Of a DNA stretch of 64,000 nt, positions 56,701-64,000 are shown piece by piece. The position numbers were made by a program, and so were the translations under genes. The DNA is from Tribonema minus (Eukaryota > Sar > Xanthophyceae > Tribonematales > Tribonemataceae). Numbering within the stretch: the first letter of the stretch is position 1; each line of letters opens with the position of its first letter. The stretch is taken from contig JAFCMP010000268.1 of NCBI GenBank assembly GCA_017506865.1, positions 372,001-436,000 of the forward strand. The letters run 5' to 3'. The notes beneath the pieces were generated by a model that was given only the letters and a program-made list of their open reading frames with translations, was not told where the DNA came from and searched no databases.

Positions 56701-59417
56701 CGCTCAATCAGTTTGTGTCAAACTACAGGCTTTCAAGAAGCACTACTTCTTGTAGTACTTGTGCTTGCTTGATTACGCACGTTCGCCCCAAAGGCCTCGA
56801 GCAGCACACGGCGCTCCAATGACATCGAGTCCGTGAAGGACACTATAAGCGCATGGTACTGTGTCTGAAATTTCTTGTTAGATGACGTACGTTCGCTCCA
56901 AAGGCCTTGAGCAGCACACGGCGCTCCAGCGACATTGAGTCCGGCATGGTGAGGGTCAGCTGGTAGCCGCGCGCCGCCGCCACCATTGCCAGCGCAATGC
57001 CAGTGTTGCCTGACGTGGGCTCCACCAGAATCGTCTTGCCCGGCTGTTCTCACAGCAAGAGAGGGGAGGGGGGGGCGAAGCAACAGTTGATGAGAAAACT
57101 CAAAGTTGCATATCAAGTGCTGCAGAGTGAATTGCACACGATCGCCTGAGCACAACAATGAGAAAGTTTTGTGAAGATGCCTGCAACCTGGCATGTGCTG
57201 TGATGATGCTCAGCACACAGAAAGGACCACCAAAACGATTTGGCGGTCTGTCTTGCATCCTTAGCAATAAGCACTGCGTTGGCGTAGACCAGTCCACAGG
57301 GTACTGAGTAGCACTGCAAACTTCTGTGTGCGAGCATCAACGCATGCTTCATGTTGCTCTCTCGAGGTGAGGAGAGATGAGAAGAAATGTACGCACGCCT
57401 CATGCTACAGACCACAACGTCCCTGCTGTCTGCAGTCGCCCGCAAGCATGCTCTGGTACGCAGTGACCATGTGTCAATGCAGGCTTCATATTGCATCACA
57501 CTGTGCACAGCCATGTACGATGGGAAAATTGTTATTAGTGTGGATGGCTGTGTGTTGCCAGGCACCAGTGCCGAGTTCAAATATATGACTGCGTCGCGAT
57601 GACACATGATCATAGGAGTACGTATCGGAATTGGCACATGGCTGCTTATTTGTAGCTACAAAAACGTTGAAATGGCACTGGAGTGGGTGATTTTCACCCT
57701 TCAATGATGCTCACCCCTCCTGTCACGCCTCGGACAGTATCTGCCTGACGTGCCATACTTGCGGTAAGGTGTTGCCAATTTCAGGGGAAAAAGCCCACCT
57801 CGTGCTGTGTACTATCAAGCATTGCTTCTCATTTGCTGTCGACGCTTGCTGCCGCTTCTTGTTGGTACAGCTGGCAGTGAAGTTCCAACAGCGCGACCCA
57901 CAACACACATGGCGGGTCATTTTCCACGTCCAACACAGGGGGGTCACGACGGGTCTGCTCTGCTAGCCTCACCGCACTTGAACTGGGACCGCTCCCGGTA
58001 GCGTCGGGGCGAAATCCTGGGCTAAATCTGACCCTGGGCGTAGGGTTTGCAGTAATTGAGTAGGGTTATAATGCCAGTACTTTGCGTCGGCAGCGCTTGA
58101 GTCTGAGAGCAATCGCTCAGCACTGTGTGGCCGTGGCACGGTATGCTCAATGACTGTAATCCGCTTGAGCAGTATATAACTATCACACAAAGCCACTGTT
58201 CATTTACTGGCCGTGAAGCTGAGCGGTAGGGACACGATACAAGAAGTCAGCCACGAGCAGCACCAAACCGCTCATTTATTTCATGTCCAGCCGCCAGTTC
58301 GCTATCATACTGTGACCGCTCTGATATCGAGCTCTCATCAATGGAAACGAATCAAAAGATCGTAGAGCTCTCTTATATCGTGACCTCCCTGTAAGCCACT
58401 TCCACAGGTGCAGCGTGCAGCAATGCTCACTGCCGCTCAACACAGGTCTCACCGCTCTTGTACTGTGACCATTTTAAATCAAGCTCTCTTATATTATGAC
58501 CCCCCACCCCCGTAAGCCACTTCAACTATTGCAGAACGCAGTAATGCTCACTACCGCTCAAACAGGTCTCACCGTGATAACGCCACGCTTCTCCGCCTCA
58601 ATGACCATGCTCAGTCCGATCCTGTCCTTGACCGAGCTGCAGGGCTCCATGGACTCCAGCTTTGCCAGGATGGTGGCCTTGCAGTCGGGCCCCGTGACGC
58701 GGTTCAGCCTGACCAGGGGGGTCCTGCCGATGAGCTCCGTCACGTCATTGGCAATCTGCGCGCAACATGATGAGCCAGAGGGTGTATGCTGAGCGCTGCT
58801 GAATCGATGGCTTGTATCTTCTCTATCACTTTCCTTCACAAATATGTTCAAAAAGAAAATTGATTAAATAGAGTATAGATGTGCCGCATGATAGCTGCTG
58901 AGGGCTCACACAGTTTGCCTTGAGGGGCAGGCACATGCAGCGCGTCTGCTACGAGGCAAGTAGTCAGGTTCCAAGCAACAAGCTCTTTTCTGCCTGCGAA
59001 ACCAGGCAACGTCACGCTATCCAACAATGGTCCACATTGTGTGTATGAAGCAGGTAAACAGAGGCAAAGCATAGATATTTCGCAACTGTTCAGTACAAAT
59101 GCCACACAAACAGAAAACCTGCGCAATGCAGCCCGCACGAGCCATCACGTAACACAAGCAGCGAACGCAGCAAAAGCAAACGCAACAAGTGCTGCCTTTG
59201 AGGTGCACATGACTCAGGCTCTTTCAACTTCTTGCAAGCCATACAGCAACCGAGGGCATTGCAATGCTGTGAGTATGGTCTTACAAAAATTTCAAAAATC
59301 ACACCAGCCCGCAGCTTCACGCCAACTCAAGCTTACCTTGGGATGGGTCAAAGTGGCAGTGTTCTTGTCGGCGGCATCATTGGCCGAGCAGGCGGCGGCT
59401 GTCAGCTTGTTGCCCAT
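50707..59417 (-). CDS. Cysteine synthase (O-acetylserine (thiol)lyase)
   Basis: PLP enzyme that makes cysteine from O-acetylserine and sulfide. Nine exons: 59417-59337, 58755-58573, 57043-56891, 55950-55903, 54949-54875, 54211-54074, 53235-53104, 52281-52176, 50837-50707. Total 1047 nt, 348 aa, every phase consistent. Motifs: [24 protein letters not shown] with the PLP-binding Lys; [12 protein letters not shown] substrate loop; [57 protein letters not shown] phosphate-binding loop; [49 protein letters not shown]. The N-terminus is short ([20 protein letters not shown]) and not an obvious transit peptide; MGNKLT fits a loose N-myristoylation pattern. It is probably cytosolic, but that is inference. 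It shares a 274-bp divergent promoter with the MYND gene. Confidence 0.95.
53318..53366 (-). repeat. Junction echo of cysteine synthase exon 7 acceptor
   Basis: GGGCTCATATGAGCAACCGC then AACAATCTGTTGTCAC copies 53218-53242 (GGGCTCAACCGCAACAATCT then GTTTGC) with an extra ATATGAGC. The following intron text (ACATGGATGTTGGTGGCATCAT near 53400 against ACGTGGATATTGGTGACATCAT at 53271) is also repeated, so the whole unit is a tandem duplication of about 110-130 bp. Confidence 0.8.
55078..55140 (-). repeat. Junction echo of cysteine synthase exon 5 acceptor
   Basis: GCCAAGCTCTGCCTCAATCG then CCTGCCTAGAG copies 54922-54955 (GCCGAGCTCTGCCTTGATCG then CCTCCGCCTATGG). The minus-strand TAG acceptor is kept. 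It lies about 140 bp upstream in the intron. Confidence 0.8.
56772..56848 (-). repeat. Junction echo of cysteine synthase exon 3 donor
   Basis: About 70 bp near-identical to 56886-56945. CGCACGTTCGCCCCAAAGGC then CTCGAGCAGCACACGGCGCT match, and the minus strand reads [17 protein letters not shown] followed by GTGCGT. Frame and donor are intact, so it could be used as an alternative exon end. It is about 115 bp from the real junction. Confidence 0.92.
58300..58565 (-). repeat. Tandem array at the cysteine synthase exon 2 donor
   Basis: Units of about 120 bp contain TGACC..CC.GTAAGCCACTTC, AATGCTCACT.CCGCTCAA and CAGGTCTCACCG. The last ends at the real donor (58572), the middle one at about 58455, and a partial one begins near 58300. 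An isolated 30-bp interspersed-repeat end (58341-58370) interrupts the first unit. Confidence 0.85.
58341..58370 (-). repeat. Interspersed repeat, isolated 3' end
   Basis: ATGGAAACGAATCAAAAGAT then CGTAGAGCTC is the exact reverse complement of the family 3' terminus seen at 11188. Only these 30 bp are present, flanked by GAGCTCT on the left and AGCTCTCTTATA on the right. Confidence 0.75.
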
Positions 59418-59691
59418 GCTGCGGGTCGACAGCGAAGCAGGTTGGAAAAAAAGATACGCGCAAACCAATCAATCAACAGTCAGTTATGCGCAGTCGTCTT
59501 CAGTTCAAAGCCAGCTTTCCTGTTGATCTTACCTCCTGCTTGTCTCAGAGAGAATGAGAGAGTTGCGAGTCTGCCCCGAAGATCGCGCCGTGTGGCCAAA
59601 CAAGATGGCTTGCAGTTTCTGAGGATCCCGCAGTTGAAGTTTGCCGCAAAAAAAAAAGAGTAAAAAGCGGGGGGCTTTGGCCAGCACAAGG
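59418..59691. promoter_or_regulatory. Shared divergent promoter, cysteine synthase / MYND gene
   Basis: Only 274 bp separate the two start codons on opposite strands, so both promoters and 5' UTRs must overlap here. A short A-rich tract (GCAAAAAAAAAAAGAGTAAA) precedes the MYND ATG. No TATA box is evident. Confidence 0.6.
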
Positions 59692-61948
59692 ATGCCGGGA
59701 GCGTGCGGTAAATGCGGCGCTGAGGGCAGCAAGCGCTGCGGAGGCTGCAACAAGCAGCACTACTGCAGCAAGGAATGCCAGGTAATCGCGGCCAGACCTG
59801 CCGGCAGGATCCACTTTGACAAAAGATACGGCACACAGCCCAGTCTTGCCACGTTGTGCCATTTTATCATGTTTAACAAGGGATCTGCATGTAGGATGCG
59901 AAGACGATGGAAAAAAACCAGCAGGCCAATTTCAAGGCTTGCAACAGGCTGAGCACCCCGGTATGATACCATGTAATGGTATGTAGTACTCATGACCAGT
60001 TGACTTTCATGAAGATTGCACGCCAAGATACAGGCAAGCTGTTGCACCCATATTTAAACAATTTTAACGGGGAAAGACAAGATTTACAATTGTCACACAT
60101 ACGAGAAAGAAGTGATTTACAGTCGTCGCATCGACAACTTTTTCTTGCAGATACTCACACCTGTGTTTTTGTGTTTCAGGCAGCGCACTGGCGCGAGCAC
60201 AAGCAGACGTGTCCTGGCAAGTCTGAAACACCACAACCCCCCAAAAAGGCAGCACAACCAATGCAGGCGCCTTCATCATCAACTGCTCAGGTGGGACCAT
60301 TTATAACACACCAGTTTGCGCCACAGCCTGTGCTGCCGTCTCAGCGCTGCAGCACTTGAATCGCTGTGCGTGTTGCTGACAAATTGAATGTTACTGCAGT
60401 GCTTGCTTCTGAGGCGCTGCACCCTTGTCCCTGAGACTGTCACCACAGCCCGGTACTGCCTTTCAGTGCCTGGCGTCATGCGAGTCATTTGGCCACTTTG
60501 GTGATGTGCACTTGAAATGCAAGTGCAGCCCTGATAACTTTTTGCGGCAGGTAACCAACCGCTTTTTGGTTTGATCATCAAGCACCATAGGGACCGGCCG
60601 CTGCTGTGCTGCTGACTGTTTGTGCATTCGCTTGCAGCTACGTGCTCCGCCCGGCAAATTGAGCAGCAGCAACAATCATACGCCAGCGCTCACAACTCTG
60701 CCCACCGCCGCTGCCTCGCACCACACAGCCGCAGCATGACGGCAGTGCACACGCGACCACCGGCGCACGCGCGCCACCGCCGCCATCTGCAGCGCGCAGC
60801 ATGGTGCAGGGCGGCAATCGCGTGGTGGATGCTCAGGGCGTAGTCATCTACCAGTGCTTTGGGCATGGTCTCGAGCTCTGCACCGCGTGTGGCATCGACA
60901 ACATCGCCATGAACGAGTCTGCACGGAATGTGCAGGCGAGGATCAGAGCGGCCATGGCCCCCAGGGAGGGGGTGCAGCGCCTGCCAGTTGGCACCAAGGT
61001 ATGTAGCTGTGTAAATCAGTGTGCGCTGCTTTACTGTTGTGGTGTGGTATGCTCCTAGCGGTGCGCTCTGGTAACGATGTCTTGGCAATGTGGAACAGAG
61101 TACTTGATTGTCTGGTTGAAAGCTGGTGACATGTGTTTACTGGTGTGTCTTTGCCGCAAGGGTCCTTGGCATCGTGACACCAACCGATGAGACGGGACCT
61201 GGCTTAGACAGTGTTGCACTTGCAAAACGATATATGCAACGACGTATGTACGCCGAGAGGTGTATTTAGAATGACGCATGTGCGCAGTGTATTTCAACGC
61301 ATCATATATACCATCTGCTGCATCTACTGCTGGTACAACGGCGATCGCGAGGTGGATCTGAGGGCATTGCGAGATATCAGAGTCAGAGCTGGCGCTGTGC
61401 TGGCAGTAAATGCAAGGCAGCTCAGAGAGCTCCAGAACTGATGCAGTGTAGAAAGCACGCGTGCATGACCGACCAGGAGCCACACGACAAACCGCTCTTA
61501 TAAAAGTGGCGGTCGCACATCACGTAGAACTACTTGCTGCTGCAGCGACAGCCCAGTGCTGCAGCGGCTGCTGTTCCAGGGCCCGCTATGGTCGAGATGA
61601 GTGTATCCAGAGCAGATGGCGACGTTGCGCGCGTGCTGCCGCTACGGCTCAGCTGTGTGCATCTGAAGTTATCAGGATACTAGAGCGACACTCCTTACTT
61701 GGTATTGTGCCCTTGCTGCAACACACATTCGACTGCTGCAGGTACGCTTTCGCGGACTTCATCGCGTGGTCCAGGGCATATCAATGTGCCAAGACCCAGA
61801 TCAGGAGTTCTGCGGCCTTCAGTGCTATGAGCTGCAGGGCACTGGTCGAAGTTCCGAAGCGGAGCAGGTGCCGGTGGTGGACGTGCATGACGAGTGGGAA
61901 GTACTGCATAATGGTACTTATGTAGCTGCACAGGAGGCGCTCTGCTGA
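59692..61948 (+). CDS. MYND-type zinc-finger protein
   Basis: Exon 59692-59781 (30 codons) and exon 60180-60290 (37 codons) join exactly within a MYND finger: C-X2-C-X7-C-X2-C-X5-C-X3-C-X7-H-X3-C (CGKCGAEGSKRCGGCNKQHY, CSKECQ joined to AAHWREHKQTC). MYND fingers bind proline-rich partners in transcription or chromatin complexes. A Pro/Gln/Ala-rich linker follows (TPQPPKKAAQPMQAPSSS). Downstream coding is clear at about 60793-60998 (CFGHGLELCTACGIDNIAMN, ending QRLPVGTK before GTATGTA) and 61742-61948 (VRFRGLHRVVQGISMCQDPD to stop), but I could not resolve the exon joining the linker to it. The natural acceptor at 60637 leads to a stop after 33 codons in phase 0. A separate gene starting at 60801 is possible. 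The C-terminal part matches no family I recognise. Confidence 0.75.
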
Positions 61949-61954
61949 GTAGAT

Positions 61955-62013
61955 GCCCAGCAAGGGTGCCCAGACATGGCACCCGTCAGCAAGGGTGCCC
62001 AGACATGGCACCC
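61955..62013 (+). repeat. Tandem duplication, 30-bp unit
   Basis: CAGCAAGGGTGCCCAGACAT then GGCACCCGT appears twice in direct succession, just after the MYND-gene stop codon. The unit is itself partly self-complementary (GGGTGCC..GGCACCC). Confidence 0.9.
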
Positions 62014-62551
62014 GTTTCGTTGAGTGGTACGTTGAGCGAATGGACCTATGAACTTGATGTTGGCGGAGTCGTGCTCCGATCCTGTGACCTTAGGGTGGCG
62101 CGGTGAATAATCCTGTGCACAACATCGAGATTTTTGTGGCAGTGCATTGAACATGCACAGTGTGCTCACTGCTGCCACACTGCTGGTTTACGCTGCACGC
62201 GCAACGTTTGCATGATTGGCTGACGCACAGTGTTACACGGTGTTGGAGCGTGCCCGCAAGACATGTGATACCTCCTCAGCGGCAACACCAATGCAACGCC
62301 TGCCTGCGCAGCACTAGCCGTTGGTGTCGCACTACCTCGCAGTATTGACTTGAGAGCTGCGACAACTGCTTCAACTGATGTCGTCAACTGCACTCGACGC
62401 TACTCTTGCATGGCATCAACTGCACTCTACTCTACTCTTGCATTCATGGGATTTGCCGTGGTACTGTGTCTATTCACCCAAGTAAGGTGACACGCCGGTT
62501 TCGCGCATGTTGAACTTGGATCGGTGACATTAGAACAACCCCACACCAGCT
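62014..62551. other. Intergenic, nothing recognised
   Basis: Short CAACTGCACTC..CTACTCTTGCAT duplications occur at about 62385-62445. No exon or RNA gene was recognised. Confidence 0.5.
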
Positions 62552-62902
62552 ATGGAAGTGCAGGAGGGGCAGAGGCGCTCCCCTGCTGCTCTTGGCATCG
62601 ACAGCACACTCGTCCTGCTCAATGTGGGGGGCGTCAGATACGAGACCACAGTGGGCACACTCAGGCTTGCTGGACCCGGCAGCTTCTTTTGCTGGAGCGC
62701 TTGCACACGACAGGCCATTCACACTCAATGCTGCTGGAGAGTACTTCATCGACAGGTGATCTATGCCAGTCGCATGGTTTGCTTACAACGTGACATCTGG
62801 ATGTGTGTTTGACCCTGCGGGCCGCCATCTCCCTGATCTTGCGCAGATTGTGAGCAGAATCATCGAATCAGCTATAGCTGACAGCCTTGTTGGCTTTTGA
62901 AA
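62552..62902 (+). pseudogene. BTB/T1 (KCTD or Kv-tetramerisation) domain fragment, disrupted
   Basis: From ATG 62552 the frame reads to VLLNVGGVRYETTVGTLRL, the conserved start of a T1/BTB domain, then GPGSFF. Homology continues one base out of frame as AGALAHDRPFTLNAAGEYFI then DR, matching the T1 core GEYFIDR. The shift is at a T4 run (62687-62690), consistent with one extra T. After FIDR there is an in-frame TGA that is also a GTGATC donor. In the same frame a further stretch (GCVFDPAGRHLPDLAQIVSR) reaches a TGA near 62900. This may be a pseudogene fragment, or a real gene with an assembly homopolymer error and further exons beyond the window. Confidence 0.55.
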
Positions 62903-64000
62903 AAAAAAAAGGCTTTAAATAAACAATCTATATAGGTATCATGTCGGAGAATGACGACGGCTCATGAGGCAATGTGTGCTCGCAGCGCGCATGGATTCGA
63001 ATTATGTACGAGGTGTCAGTGTGTGAATCTGGAGAAATAGTGACAAAGAGCTTTGCAACACTGTGCCTGCTAATACTTTTCGACGAGAACGAAGTGCGAC
63101 GGAACCAGGCTTTGTGCTCATCTTAAAGGCGCGCCCACCTGTTCTAATTCACTGCCTACCCCCTTTCACGCTAGGTAGGTACGATTGCAATTAACGCTTT
63201 TTGCTGCGTCCAGAGGCTTTAATCATCGCTGAAGTAGAAGGTGAGTAGATAAGTGCTGGGACACCCTCATGCCTGATCGTTCAGCAAGCAAGGGCTTTGC
63301 AGCGGCACAGCGACGAGATTTTGCCGTCTGAATTCTACTCTGGAGTCAGCTAGCATGCTGGCAGGTTGGCAAACCAGCTTATGCGCTGCCGTAAACGAAA
63401 GCACATGGCAAATATCAGGGTTTGCAACCAATTGATCATATGTTGATGTATGTGCTATGCTTGGTACTGGCGGTGTCTAGTGTCTGGTCGACAATGTGAC
63501 CGAACACGTCTGAACACCTATGCCTCGAATGCTAAATAGCTTGCACACATAAGTCTTTTGACTACTGTAAATATGATGGCACTGTTTGACACTTGGCCAA
63601 TGACTGCAACAGCGGCGACCACGGTTATTGGTGGAAGGCACTTGCGGCTAACCAGTCCTTGTCACCTAGAGCTCTACAATTTTTCGATTCGTTTCCATGA
63701 AGATTGGGCCACTCCACAATGCCTTGAAAACATGATTGCTGTTGTAATCAATGGTTGATTTTCTGTGTGGCGACAATTGCAGCCGAATGCGTCATTGCAA
63801 TGGCAATCATGAGCACAGTGACTATAGTTGCAGTTGAATGTACTTTTCAGTGTCGCCCACAGTTCAACCATATGCTTTGCAGCTGTCAAGCTCTGTGTCT
63901 ACTGATTCAAAGTTAGCATCGACAGGCACCAGATGGTTATGTGGCAGCCATCAGTGGCAGCAATGGTATGAGTGCCAGCGCAGATCACCTTCTTATCTTG
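62903..64000. other. Right end, no recognised gene
   Basis: Apart from the interspersed repeat at 63500-63699 I see no exon. TTTAAATAAAC and A-rich sequence at 62900-62930 may mark a transcript end. Confidence 0.45.
63500..63699 (+). repeat. Interspersed repeat, 200-bp copy
   Basis: Runs from CCGAACACGTCTGAACACCT to GATTCGTTTCCAT. Shared blocks include ATGCCTCGAATGCTAAA, AAGTCTTTTGACT, GCGGCGACCACGGTTATTGG, TGGAAGGCACTTGCGGCTAA and GTCACCTAGAGCTCTAC. It shares the family 3' terminus but begins about 150 bp later than the longest copies. Confidence 0.8.

Noticed and set aside
59641-59691. N-terminal extension of the MYND protein (Lys-rich frame from 59641)
   Set aside because: The codon at 59641 is TTG; the first ATG is at 59692, just before the zinc finger.
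1-64000. tRNA or rRNA genes
   Set aside because: No cloverleaf with A/B box consensus or rRNA core sequence was recognised by reading. A covariance-model scan would be needed to exclude them.

Overview
This is eukaryotic nuclear DNA, most likely from a chlorophyte green alga. The genes are intron-rich with short exons and GT-AG junctions (donors often GTGAG or GTATGTA). The encoded proteins include a plant-type GH116 glucosylceramidase, a plastid-type isopropylmalate isomerase large subunit and an O-acetylserine(thiol)lyase. Short (TTAGGG)n tracts lie inside introns, and TGTAA follows some genes. Species was not determined. No rRNA, tRNA, CRISPR or bacterial-type operon was seen.

Layout. 1.0-3.0 kb (-): N-terminal part of an OSR1/SPAK-like Ste20 kinase; the rest lies off the left edge. 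4.3-22.4 kb (-): a complete 19-exon Diaphanous-type formin (GBD/FH3, FH1, FH2). 22.2-25.7 kb: two near-identical 0.8-kb arms of an inverted repeat around a 1.8-kb spacer. 25.5-36.8 kb (+): a 9-exon GBA2-type non-lysosomal glucosylceramidase. 38.1-46.6 kb (-): 11-exon LEUC. 48.3-49.4 kb (+): a probable small secreted, Cys-rich, single-pass membrane protein. 50.7-59.4 kb (-): 9-exon cysteine synthase. 59.7-61.9 kb (+): MYND zinc-finger gene, divergent from cysteine synthase. 62.55-62.9 kb (+): a disrupted BTB/T1-domain fragment. I built the gene models by hand from splice sites. For formin (3549 nt), GBA2 (3543 nt), LEUC (1539 nt) and cysteine synthase (1047 nt) the exon phases close exactly in frame.

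The most unusual structure is pervasive. Introns next to many exons carry degenerate, same-orientation tandem copies of the adjoining exon-intron junction: 20-100 bp of exon end, the splice site and flanking intron. I call these 'junction echoes'. There are about 40 copies around roughly 20 junctions in formin, GBA2, LEUC and cysteine synthase, with weaker ones in the kinase. Most are diverged and frame-broken, but several keep an intact AG acceptor or GT donor. They look like repeated local duplications that lengthen introns and leave decoy splice sites.

The second striking structure is the inverted repeat between the head-to-head formin and GBA2 genes. Each arm appears to supply the promoter, 5' UTR and an 11-nt coding first exon (ATGCTGAA[A/T]AG, then GTAGGC) to the gene beside it. 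The two unrelated genes may therefore share a duplicated promoter and start codon.

Other features are a family of 3'-anchored, variably 5'-truncated interspersed repeats of up to about 350 bp, a foldback in a LEUC intron, and telomere-like tracts beside echoes or donor sites. The genes belong to different processes (signalling, actin, sphingolipid, leucine and cysteine metabolism) and do not form a pathway cluster.
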